A stretch of 53,591 bases of DNA from Sphingobium sp. (GTDB taxonomy: Bacteria; Pseudomonadota; Alphaproteobacteria; Sphingomonadales; Sphingomonadaceae). This document shows positions 1 to 7,693 of the stretch, piece after piece (the stretch's first letter is position 1; each line of letters opens with the position of its first letter). A program made the position numbers and the translations under genes. The stretch covers positions 1 to 53,591 of the forward strand of contig JAGNYO010000011.1 in assembly GCA_017984895.1 (NCBI GenBank), written 5' to 3'. The notes beneath the pieces were generated by a model. It had not been told where the DNA came from. It was given only the letters and a program-made list of their open reading frames with translations, and ran no database searches.

Positions 1-1043
1 GCAAACCCAAGGCTACAGAAACGCCGCCGCAATATTTCCCGCGTGTGCAAACGGTGCAGGAACTGGCCGAGGTGCTATTGACCCGGCGCACGCCTACGCC
101 AGGTATTGTTGTAGGGCCGCTCTATCATACTGGTCCGCTCGGCATGGCCCGGAATCTGTTCGCTGGGCAGGCGTTGATCATCGTTGAACATTTCGACGCG
201 GAGCAGGCGTTGGCCGACATTGAGAAATACAAAGTGGCCGGCTCGGTCATGGTCCCGACCCATTTTCAGCGTATGCTCGCGCTTCCAGAAGCGGTGCGTC
301 GCCAATATGATGTTTCAAGCATGCAACGCCTCGCTCATACCGGGGCGGCATGCCCGCGTCATGTGAAGCAGGCTATGATCGACTGGTTTGGGCCGGTGCT
401 GGTCGAAGCCTATGGCGGCACGGAGGCTGGCTCAACCACATTTATCACTTCGCCCGAATGGCTTGAGCGGCCTGGCTCCGTGGGCAAATCAGCGCCTCCC
501 TTCGAAACGGTCATTATCGGAGAGGACGGCGAACCTGTCGGCCCCAACCAAGAGGGACGGGTTTATTTCCGTGATACTAGCGGGCGCGGCATCATCTATG
601 AGGGAGATCCCGACAAGACTGCGGCGGCCCATATCGAGCCGGGCGTATTCACTTTGGGCGAGGTTGGTTACGTCGATGAGGAGGGCTATCTCTTCATTAC
701 GGATCGTGTGTCAGACATGATCGTCAGCGGCGGGGTAAATATCTATCCAGCAGAAGCGGAACATGTGCTGATCCGTCATCCTGGCGTGGCTGATGTCGCG
801 GTGCTTGGTGCGCCCAATTCGGACATGGGGGAGGAGGTGAAAGCGCTCATCATCGCTGCTGATCCCGATAGTCCTCCGTCTGCTGAGGAACTCAACGCCT
901 ATTGCCGCGAGCATCTCGCAGGATTCAAATGCCCACGATCCTATGATTTTGTCGATGACATTGGCCGCACCGTGATGGGCAAGGTCAACAAAAAGGCATT
1001 ACGTGCCCGTTACTGGCCCTCAGACAGGACGATAGGAGGATGA
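1..1043 (+). CDS. Acyl-CoA synthetase (AMP-binding), 5' truncated by window edge
   Basis: The frame is open from the first bases of the window, which encode KPKAT, the tail of the ATP-binding signature TSGTTGKPKAT. The N-terminal half of this ANL-superfamily ligase therefore lies outside. Visible motifs are YGGTEAG (adenylate binding), GEVGYVDEEGYLF followed by TDRVSDMIVSGG (hinge to the C-terminal subdomain), and a terminal GKVNKKALR with the lysine that normally catalyses adenylation. The enzyme should activate a carboxylic acid to its CoA thioester with ATP in the cytoplasm. Its stop codon overlaps the next start by four bases (ATGA), so it is co-translated with the PQQ dehydrogenase. This places acid activation in the same operon as alcohol oxidation and beta-oxidation. 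The acyl substrate cannot be read from the sequence. Confidence 0.93.
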   Translation, partial: KPKATETPPQYFPRVQTVQELAEVLLTRRTPTPGIVVGPLYHTGPLGMARNLFAGQALIIVEHFDAEQALADIEKYKVAGSVMVPTHFQRMLALPEAVRRQYDVSSMQRLAHTGAACPRHVKQAMIDWFGPVLVEAYGGTEAGSTTFITSPEWLERPGSVGKSAPPFETVIIGEDGEPVGPNQEGRVYFRDTSGRGIIYEGDPDKTAAAHIEPGVFTLGEVGYVDEEGYLFITDRVSDMIVSGGVNIYPAEAEHVLIRHPGVADVAVLGAPNSDMGEEVKALIIAADPDSPPSAEELNAYCREHLAGFKCPRSYDFVDDIGRTVMGKVNKKALRARYWPSDRTIGG

Positions 1044-3172
1044 CGATAATCCGTGGGTCGTTTCTGTCTGCTGCATGGGCCGGTATGGCTGCGGTGGCGC
1101 TGGGTGGTTGCTCGTCGGATGCGAGCCGCGACAGTGGAGGCATGAGTGCCCTGTCCGATGTTCCCGCTGACGAGGCGAGCGGCGTCAACTGGACCGATTA
1201 TGATGGACCTGGCGCGGCTCATTACAGTCCACTAAAAGAGATCAACACCAGCAATGTCGCGAGGCTCGGGCTGGAGAGCTATTATGACATTGATGTGCCG
1301 GGCAACAGCCTGACCACGCCGGTTGCGGTTGATGGTGTGCTTTATTTTGCGGCGGGGCAGGCGGTGGTTCATGCCGTTGATGCGGTGACCGGCAGGCTGC
1401 TCTGGCAATATGACCCCGAAGTGGCACAGGTAGCCGGGGATAAGATGCGTGTCGGCTGGGGCAGCAGGGGGATCGCCTATTCGAACGGCAGCCTCTTTGT
1501 CGGCACTATGGATGGCCGGCTGATCGCGATCGATGCCAAGACCGGCAAGCCGCAATGGAGTCTGCTGACTACGCAGCCGGGAGACGGGCGCTATATTACC
1601 GGCGCGCCCTGGGTGTTCAACGGCAAGGTGGCAATCGGCCATGGCGGGGCGGATTTCTCTCCCACACGCGGTTATGTCACGGTTTACGACCAAAAAACCG
1701 GCAGACAGGTATGGCGTTTCTACACTGTGCCAGGCGACCCTTCCAAGGGGTTTGAAAACAAGGCCATGGAGATGGCCGCCAAAACCTGGAAGGGGGAATG
1801 GTGGAAGTTCGGCGGCGGTGCGACCGTCTGGAATGCGATGGCCTATGATCCCAAATTTAACCGGCTTTATATTGGCACGGGCAACGGCATGCCGTGGAAC
1901 CAGAAAATTCGCAGCCCTGGTGGGGGCGACAATCTTTTCCTGTGTTCGATCATCGCTCTTGATGCCGACACGGGCGAATATATCTGGCATTATCAGACCA
2001 ATCCCGGTGAGACATGGGATTATAACTCGGATATGGATATCGAGCTGGCCGACATGACGATTGGTGGCGAGATGCGCTCGGTGATCCTGCATGCACCGAA
2101 AAACGGCTTTTTTTACGTGATCGACCGCAAAACCGGCAAGCTCCTCTCTGCGAAGAATCATGTGCCTGTAAACTGGGCGAAAGGCATCGACATCAAGACC
2201 GGGCGACCGGTGGAGAACCCCGAGGCGCGCTACCCCGGCGGCAAGGCAGCGGTCGTTTACCCCTCGCCTTTTGGTGCGCACAATATCGAGGCGATGTCGT
2301 TTAGCCCCGGCACCGGGCTGGTTTACATCCCGGCGATGGACCAAGGGCGGACCTACAACGATCCGGATAATGTAAAAAACTTTCATATGATAGGCCATCC
2401 CGTCATCTCCAACAATGGAGTGGGCACGCCGCCTGCCCACGTGAAGCCCAAGGCTCCGACGAGCTACCTCATTGCGTGGGACCCAATAGCGCAAAAAGAG
2501 GCGTGGCGCGTGCGCTATCCGTTCAATCGCGGCGGCGGTGGCACGGTTGCAACAGCAGGAGGACTCGTCTTTCAGGGTCAGGCTGGCGGCACGTTTAACG
2601 CACATGACGCGAAGAGTGGCAAGCTGCTCTGGTCTTTCGCGGCGCAGACGGCGGTGATGGCCAATCCGATTAGCTTCAGCGTCAAGGGCAAGCAATATAT
2701 CAGCGTGGTTGCAGGGTCGCGTTTCCCGACCGCCCTCGGTCGCAAGGAAGGCGAATGGGACTATCGCACCCAGCAGCGGCGTCTGCTCACCTTCGCGATC
2801 GACGGCAGCAAAAAACTGCCCCCAGCCACCATTTCCAGCACGCCTTTCGTCGATGATACTAATCTTAGAATCGACGCAGCCCAGGCGGCTAAGGGAGCAA
2901 GCCTGTATCATCAGTCCTGCGTTCTCTGTCATGGTGCCAATGCCGCATCGGGTGGAGCCGCGCCAGACTTGCGTCGCTCTCCTGCGGTAGCAGACCGGGC
3001 GACCTTTTCTTCCATTGTGCGGGACGGCATCCTGGTGAGCCGCAATATGCCGCGCTTCGGCGAGCTCTCTTCCGCTGACGCCGAAGCAATTCGCCTATAT
3101 CTTCTTAGCCGCGCAAGGGAATCCGCTGCCTCCCAGAAACCACGAAATGGAATGCAAGATGCAGGTCAATGA
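1040..3172 (+). CDS. PQQ-dependent quinohemoprotein alcohol dehydrogenase, lipoprotein
   Basis: 710 residues. The N-terminus has a hydrophobic stretch ending in LGGC, a lipobox with Cys24, so the protein is predicted to be an outer-membrane or periplasmic lipoprotein. The body is an eight-bladed PQQ propeller with repeated Trp-docking motifs, the calcium/PQQ ligand region IGTGNGMPWN and the catalytic-Asp motif ETWDY. A C-terminal cytochrome c domain carries CVLCH at 627-631 and a likely axial Met670. The family oxidises primary or secondary alcohols and passes electrons to the respiratory chain. The adjacent cysteine pair that forms the vicinal disulfide near PQQ is missing; the matching stretch reads VGWGSRGIA. 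The start overlaps the ligase stop. It is a clear paralogue of the gene at 7694. Long antisense frames here are shadows. Confidence 0.94.
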   Translation: MTIIRGSFLSAAWAGMAAVALGGCSSDASRDSGGMSALSDVPADEASGVNWTDYDGPGAAHYSPLKEINTSNVARLGLESYYDIDVPGNSLTTPVAVDGVLYFAAGQAVVHAVDAVTGRLLWQYDPEVAQVAGDKMRVGWGSRGIAYSNGSLFVGTMDGRLIAIDAKTGKPQWSLLTTQPGDGRYITGAPWVFNGKVAIGHGGADFSPTRGYVTVYDQKTGRQVWRFYTVPGDPSKGFENKAMEMAAKTWKGEWWKFGGGATVWNAMAYDPKFNRLYIGTGNGMPWNQKIRSPGGGDNLFLCSIIALDADTGEYIWHYQTNPGETWDYNSDMDIELADMTIGGEMRSVILHAPKNGFFYVIDRKTGKLLSAKNHVPVNWAKGIDIKTGRPVENPEARYPGGKAAVVYPSPFGAHNIEAMSFSPGTGLVYIPAMDQGRTYNDPDNVKNFHMIGHPVISNNGVGTPPAHVKPKAPTSYLIAWDPIAQKEAWRVRYPFNRGGGGTVATAGGLVFQGQAGGTFNAHDAKSGKLLWSFAAQTAVMANPISFSVKGKQYISVVAGSRFPTALGRKEGEWDYRTQQRRLLTFAIDGSKKLPPATISSTPFVDDTNLRIDAAQAAKGASLYHQSCVLCHGANAASGGAAPDLRRSPAVADRATFSSIVRDGILVSRNMPRFGELSSADAEAIRLYLLSRARESAASQKPRNGMQDAGQ

Positions 3173-5234
3173 AGGTACACGCTATGAAACAGACGGTGCT
3201 GTCGCCATCATCACGGTCAACGCGCCACCGGTAAATGCGTTCTCCGCCATGGTGCGCCAAGGCATTGCCAGCGCGTTGGAGATGGCCGACAAAGATGATG
3301 CGGTCGGCGTGGTAGTGCTGATTTGCGAGGGCAAGACTTTCTTTGCCGGCGCCGACATTACCGAGTTCGGCAAGCCGGTAATCGAACCAAGCCTGCGCAA
3401 TATGCAGGCGATCATCGAGAACTTTCCGAAGCCGGTCGTCGCAGCCATTCATGGAACTGCGCTGGGTGGCGGCCTCGAAACTGCTCTGGTTTGTCATTAT
3501 CGGATCGCAGTGCCGTCCGCTCGCATGGGGTTGCCGGAGGTCAATCTCGGTCTGTTGCCCGGCGCGGGGGGAACGCAGCGCCTGCCACGGATCATCGGTG
3601 TCGAAGCGGCGCTGGATCTGATGACGAGCGGCAAGCAGATTGGCGCGAAGGCGGCGCTCGGGCTTGCTCTGATCGACCGTCTTGCTGCGGAATCCAGCCT
3701 GCGCGCGGACGCATGCGCTTTTGCGCGGACAATGTTGGAGGAGAAGCGCTCGCTGATGAAGGTGCGCGACATGAACGAGAAACTTGACGAGGCGCGTGCG
3801 CGGCCATCGCTGTTCGAGGATTTTCGCAAGGCTCATGCGCGGCAGTTTCGCGGGTTCAAAGCACCGGAAAACATCATACGCTCGGTCGAAAACACGCTGA
3901 AAATGTCTTTCGATGAGGGCATGGCTCAGGAACGGGTGCTGTTCAATGAGCTGATGGAGGACAGCCAGTCCGTAGCACTGAGACATGTGTTCTTTGCCGA
4001 ACGTCAGGCCGCCAAGGTCGAGGATATTGGCAAGGACGTTGCCATGGCTCCTGTCGAGAAGGTTGGTGTCATAGGTGCGGGCACCATGGGTGGTGGCATA
4101 GCGATGAACTTTCTCACTGTGGGTATTCCCGTCACTATCGTGGAAACCAGCGAGGATGCCCTGAAACGGGGAATGGGGATCATTCGCAAGAATTACGAAA
4201 CGACGGCATCCAAGGGCAAGATTAAGCCGGAAGATGTCGAGAAATGCATGCAGTTGCTGACCGGCGTAACCACTCTGGAGGCGCTGGGCGATTCGGATCT
4301 CATCATTGAAGCCGTGTTCGAGAATATGGCTGTCAAGCGCGACATCTTTGCCAGACTCGACAAGATTGCAAAGGCGGATGCCATTCTGGCGACTAACACA
4401 AGTTATCTTGATATCGACGAGATTGCGGCGGCTACCCAGCGTCCGCAGAATGTTATCGGCCTGCATTTCTTCTCACCTGCAAATGTGATGAAGTTGCTGG
4501 AAATCGTCAGGACCAAAGATACGGCTAAGCCGGCGGTTGCAACCGCGGGCAAGCTTGCCAAAACCATCGGCAAGATCGGCGTCACCGTGGGTAACGGTTT
4601 CGGCTTTGTCGGCAATCGAATTCTCGCCGCGCGCAACACACAGTCGGACCAGCTTGTGCTGGAGGGCGCGACGCCGGAGCAGGTCGACAAGGTGCTCTAC
4701 GACTTTGGGTTCCCGATGGGCCATTTCCAGATGCGCGATCTTGTTGGTCTTGATGTGGGCTGGAACCGCGAAACAACCTCGTCCTCCACAGTTCGGGAAA
4801 TATTGAACGAAATGGGGCGCCACGGGCAAAAGACCAGTAGCGGTTATTATGACTATGACAGCAAACGAAATCATACCCCTTCCCAGGTAGCCTTGAAGGT
4901 GATCGAGGAATTCGCAGCCAAGCAGGGAATCGCCCGCCGCACGGTGACGGAGGAGGAAATTCTTGACCGGATTCTCTATGCGATGGTGAACGAAGGCGCG
5001 CGTATCCTCGATGAACGGATCGCGTCGCGGGCATCCGACATAGATATCATCTGGGTGACTGGTTATGGATGGCCCAAATATCGCGGTGGACCCATGTTCT
5101 GGGCTGATCTTCAGGGTATACCCCAAGTGCTTGAAAAGCTGAAAACTTTACGAGGCCGGCATGGAGACGCGTTTGCGCCCTCGCCCTTAATCGAGCGGGC
5201 GGTAGCCGAGGGCAAAAGTTTCAAAGATATATGA
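3147..5234 (+). CDS. Bifunctional enoyl-CoA hydratase / 3-hydroxyacyl-CoA dehydrogenase
   Basis: 695 residues with a crotonase domain (about 1-190) fused to an NAD-binding 3-hydroxyacyl-CoA dehydrogenase and its C-terminal domain (about 300-695), the FadJ/FadB alpha-subunit architecture. The crotonase part shows [10 protein letters not shown] (oxyanion hole) and [18 protein letters not shown] with the catalytic Glu. The dehydrogenase part shows [11 protein letters not shown] (Rossmann loop, about 306-316) and GLHFFSP with the catalytic His near 440. It hydrates 2-enoyl-CoA and oxidises the 3-hydroxyacyl-CoA to a 3-ketoacyl-CoA. It begins inside the end of the PQQ dehydrogenase gene; an ATG 12 bases downstream (3159) is an equally possible start. 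The next gene begins 10 bases after its stop, so it sits in the middle of the operon. Confidence 0.94.
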   Translation: MECKMQVNEGTRYETDGAVAIITVNAPPVNAFSAMVRQGIASALEMADKDDAVGVVVLICEGKTFFAGADITEFGKPVIEPSLRNMQAIIENFPKPVVAAIHGTALGGGLETALVCHYRIAVPSARMGLPEVNLGLLPGAGGTQRLPRIIGVEAALDLMTSGKQIGAKAALGLALIDRLAAESSLRADACAFARTMLEEKRSLMKVRDMNEKLDEARARPSLFEDFRKAHARQFRGFKAPENIIRSVENTLKMSFDEGMAQERVLFNELMEDSQSVALRHVFFAERQAAKVEDIGKDVAMAPVEKVGVIGAGTMGGGIAMNFLTVGIPVTIVETSEDALKRGMGIIRKNYETTASKGKIKPEDVEKCMQLLTGVTTLEALGDSDLIIEAVFENMAVKRDIFARLDKIAKADAILATNTSYLDIDEIAAATQRPQNVIGLHFFSPANVMKLLEIVRTKDTAKPAVATAGKLAKTIGKIGVTVGNGFGFVGNRILAARNTQSDQLVLEGATPEQVDKVLYDFGFPMGHFQMRDLVGLDVGWNRETTSSSTVREILNEMGRHGQKTSSGYYDYDSKRNHTPSQVALKVIEEFAAKQGIARRTVTEEEILDRILYAMVNEGARILDERIASRASDIDIIWVTGYGWPKYRGGPMFWADLQGIPQVLEKLKTLRGRHGDAFAPSPLIERAVAEGKSFKDI

Positions 5235-5244
5235 GGACTGGACA

Positions 5245-6393
5245 ATGATGAAAGGTAACAGGATCGCCATCACTGGCGTGGGTGAGACGCCCTTCCTGCG
5301 CAAGGGAACCGAACCCCTGATGCCGATGATGGCGCGGGCCAGCCTCGCTGCCATCGCGGATGCAGGGCTCAAGCCCGCCGATATCGACGGGTATATCGGT
5401 AACCGGATGACGCCTGGGTCCGACGATCTTGGTCCGGCGATAGGGATGAAGGATCGTGCGTTTTCAGCGGTGTGCGATGTCGCGGGAGGCACGGCTTCGG
5501 CCGGGCAGGCGCTCATTCTCGCACAGTTGGCTATTGAAGCGGGGCTGGCTACCCATATCCTGGTGCCCTATGGCATTCAGTCAACCAAGCCTGGCGGGGT
5601 ATACGGCTTTCACGCCAAGGAACCGCTGAAGGCGGCGATGGAAATGCCGGTCGGTTTCTTTGGCCAGCCTACCTATTTCGCATCGATGGCCAATCGATAT
5701 GCCCATGACCATGGAATGACGGAAGAAGAGCTTGCTTCCATTGCGATCACTTATCGCAAATGGGCAAGCATCACGCCAAGTGCGCAGCGGCGCGAGCCAA
5801 TGGGGCTGGAAGAATATCGTCAGTCCCAGATGATCTCCACGCCGTTGCGTACTGCGGATTGCTGCCTCACTACCGATGCGGCGTGCGCCTATGTCGTGAG
5901 CGCGGTCGAGCGGGCGAGGGACATGCCGCATCCGATAGTGCAGCTTTCGGGCGTCGGCATCGGCACCAACAACTTCCCGCATGGTGTCCTGTTCACGCAG
6001 AATCCCTGCACCTATGAATATCCGGGCGAGGCATCGGCGAAGAAGGCTTATGCCATGGCGGGCGTAAGGCCGGAGCATCTCGATCTTGCGCAGGTCTATG
6101 ATGGCTTTTCCATTTCGGCACTGGTGCAGACCGAGATGCTCGGCCTGTGCGACCGGGGGGAAGGCGCCCGATTTTATCATGCGGGCCATGCCGCACCGGG
6201 TGGCAGGATGCCGGTCAACACAAGTGGCGGACATATGTCGGGCGGCTATGTGCCAGGCATTAACCTGCTGATCGAGGGCGTGCGCCAGCTAAGGGGCAAG
6301 GAAGGTGAACGGCAGGTGCCTGATGCGCGGGTTTGCGCCGTCGCCGGGCTAGGCGGCAACAGCCATTCCACCGCCATTTTGACACGCGACTGA
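5245..6393 (+). CDS. Thiolase-like protein, SCP2/Ltp2 type (possible retro-aldolase)
   Basis: 382 residues of thiolase fold in the SCP2-thiolase / lipid-transfer-protein branch. The usual nucleophile motif CASG is not present; the matching segment reads AVCDVAGGTASAG around residues 74-86, as in non-thiolytic Ltp2-like proteins. Conserved late motifs VYDGFS and NTSGGHMSGGYVPG are present. The next gene, 16 bases downstream, is a DUF35 protein. In steroid side-chain degradation, Ltp2-type proteins pair with DUF35 partners and cleave beta-hydroxyacyl-CoA by a retro-aldol reaction. By analogy this pair probably releases a short acyl-CoA from a branched hydroxyacyl-CoA. Ordinary thiolysis is less likely because of the missing Cys motif. 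A second ATG at 5248 is an alternative start. Confidence 0.88.
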   Translation: MMKGNRIAITGVGETPFLRKGTEPLMPMMARASLAAIADAGLKPADIDGYIGNRMTPGSDDLGPAIGMKDRAFSAVCDVAGGTASAGQALILAQLAIEAGLATHILVPYGIQSTKPGGVYGFHAKEPLKAAMEMPVGFFGQPTYFASMANRYAHDHGMTEEELASIAITYRKWASITPSAQRREPMGLEEYRQSQMISTPLRTADCCLTTDAACAYVVSAVERARDMPHPIVQLSGVGIGTNNFPHGVLFTQNPCTYEYPGEASAKKAYAMAGVRPEHLDLAQVYDGFSISALVQTEMLGLCDRGEGARFYHAGHAAPGGRMPVNTSGGHMSGGYVPGINLLIEGVRQLRGKEGERQVPDARVCAVAGLGGNSHSTAILTRD

Positions 6394-6409
6394 AGCGGAG
6401 ACTGACATC

Positions 6410-6823
6410 ATGGGCATTCCCAATTATCCGATCCATCTCGATGATCCGCAGCTCCAGGGCTTCTATGATGGCCTCGCCGCTGGCGAACTGCGCCTGACTG
6501 CCGACCCTGATACGGGCGAATGGGTGTGGTATCCGCCCGAAGTCGTGCCGGGGAAGCCGGACACCCGACTGGAGTGGCGTGCTGTCTCGCCCGAGGGGTC
6601 CGCCTATACGTTTACGACTGTGATGCGCAGCTTGCTGCCCGGTGACCACAAGGACGAGGTGCCCTTCACCGTCGTGTTGTTTGAAAGCGACGATGCGCCG
6701 GGCTGCCGTGTGCCTGGTGTGTTGGTTGAGGCGGAAGGGGTTGAGCCTCGCTGCGGCATGCGCCTGCGCTTCAGGCCTGTGCTGGTCGGCGATCACATCA
6801 TCGCCGGGTTTCGGCCAGCCTGA
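6410..6823 (+). CDS. DUF35 OB-fold protein, partner of the thiolase-like protein
   Basis: 137 residues. It starts with the family's N-terminal helix (FYDGLAAGELRL), followed by the segment that normally carries a four-cysteine zinc ribbon, then an OB-fold region (GSAYTFTTVMRSLLPG, PFTVVLFE). The zinc ribbon here has no cysteines at all (TADPDTGEWVWYPPEVVPG), so the metal site is lost although the fold signature remains. A GGAG ribosome site lies 9 bases before the ATG. DUF35 proteins form complexes with thiolase-like or Ltp2 proteins and supply part of the acyl-CoA binding surface. Position directly after the thiolase-like gene and at the operon end supports that role. Confidence 0.85.
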   Translation: MGIPNYPIHLDDPQLQGFYDGLAAGELRLTADPDTGEWVWYPPEVVPGKPDTRLEWRAVSPEGSAYTFTTVMRSLLPGDHKDEVPFTVVLFESDDAPGCRVPGVLVEAEGVEPRCGMRLRFRPVLVGDHIIAGFRPA

Positions 6824-6843
6824 AAACTCCTGCTCAGTATTTG

Positions 6844-6870
6844 CCCCGGCCCGAGCAAGTCCGGCCGGGG
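6844..6870. terminator. Hairpin between convergent genes
   Basis: CCCCGGCC (6844-6851) and GGCCGGGG (6863-6870) form a perfect 8-bp GC stem with an 11-base loop. It sits in the 57-base gap between the convergent DUF35 and SnoaL-like genes, as expected for a shared terminator. No strong T-run follows on either strand, so function is inferred from position and stem strength. Confidence 0.5.
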
Positions 6871-6880
6871 GGCGTCTGTC

Positions 6881-7498
6881 CTATCCTGCCCTGAAGGCTT
6901 TCAGCATCATGTAATATGCATCGTTGCCGTTGCGCACGGTATGTCCGGCGGGCCACTCTGCATAAGGCGTGGCTGCTGGGGTAGGTGGCGAAGTATAATC
7001 CGAGATTCCATGGCGCCGGATGATTTTCCATACACCGTTGCGCCGTTCGAATATATCGAGATAGCGCCCTTCCATGAATACGTCCTCCTCGCCACCAGTT
7101 TTCGCATTACGGCGATGATGGGCGAGATAATAAGATTCTGAAAATGCGCGATTTCCTTCAACCTGAATGGAAATGTTGGAAATATGGTGCGCGCAATAAT
7201 GCAAAGTGCTCAGAATTTTCATCGCAAAACCCACAAAGTCCTGTGACTTGCCTTCAAAGCGACCATGCTTGTGCTCAGATTCCGGCCAGAAGCAATTGCG
7301 GAGCATTTCTTCGTCCTGGAGGTCGCTCGAACGGGAATACGACAGCAGCAACTCCTGAATCGCCCAATGTGAGAGCAGCCTGTCGATCTCTGCTGTTTGG
7401 CTGACGCGAGGAGTTTTTGCAGTAGCGACTCCTGCCGCGCCCGTTACGCTCGCTGCTAACAGTGCACCAAGAGCTGTCCTTCTGCTATTGTCGCTCAT
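6881..7498 (-). CDS. SnoaL/NTF2-like protein with Tat-type signal
   Basis: 205 residues. The N-terminus has twin arginines (Arg6-Arg7, RRTALG) followed by a hydrophobic Ala-rich stretch ending near ATA, which fits a Tat signal peptide. The rest matches the SnoaL-like cone fold: a first helix with LLSHWAIQELLLSYSRSSD, the His-rich HYCAHHISNISIQVEG strand, and the C-terminal FERRNGVWKIIRRHG. Family members include dehydratases, isomerases and proteins without known activity. It is transcribed divergently from the second PQQ dehydrogenase, and both products are predicted to leave the cytoplasm, so a link to periplasmic substrate handling is plausible but inferred. Confidence 0.82.
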   Translation of the reverse strand: MSDNSRRTALGALLAASVTGAAGVATAKTPRVSQTAEIDRLLSHWAIQELLLSYSRSSDLQDEEMLRNCFWPESEHKHGRFEGKSQDFVGFAMKILSTLHYCAHHISNISIQVEGNRAFSESYYLAHHRRNAKTGGEEDVFMEGRYLDIFERRNGVWKIIRRHGISDYTSPPTPAATPYAEWPAGHTVRNGNDAYYMMLKAFRAG

Positions 7499-7519
7499 TC
7501 GCTTCTCTCCTTGTTTCTG

Positions 7520-7533
7520 CCTTCATATGAAGG
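7520..7533. promoter_or_regulatory. Perfect 14-bp palindrome upstream of the SnoaL-like gene
   Basis: CCTTCATATGAAGG is fully self-complementary. It lies 22 bases before the SnoaL-like start codon, overlapping where its 5' leader would be. It could be an operator or an mRNA leader element. No regulator can be assigned. Confidence 0.35.
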
Positions 7534-7631
7534 AAAATCTTGGGGTTCTTTCGTTCGCCACTAGAGGAAAATCGCTGCCTCTGGCTGAAATGCGTCCCCG
7601 ATCCTGCTTGATGCTTGACACCAATTGAAAT

Positions 7632-7647
7632 CTGCACCACGGTGCAG
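7632..7647. promoter_or_regulatory. Inverted repeat CTGCACC-AC-GGTGCAG, candidate operator
   Basis: Two perfect 7-base arms separated by AC lie 47 bases before the predicted start of the second PQQ dehydrogenase, in the divergent 195-base promoter region. The arm begins TGCAC and keeps some spacing of the cluster motif found at 16818 and elsewhere (G at position 10, CA at 13-14), so it may be a looser version of that site. Function is inferred. Confidence 0.4.
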
Positions 7648-7693
7648 CTATGCGCCGTTGACAGCATGCAATCAAGTAAAATGCGAGGACAGG

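Noticed and set aside
1232-2932. A 566-codon open frame on the minus strand, antisense to the first PQQ dehydrogenase
   Set aside because: It has no recognisable domain or ribosome site and exists because of GC-rich codon use in the real gene opposite.
3105-4466. A 453-codon open frame on the minus strand, antisense to the hydratase/dehydrogenase
   Set aside because: It is a shadow of the clear FadJ-like gene; its translation resembles no protein family.
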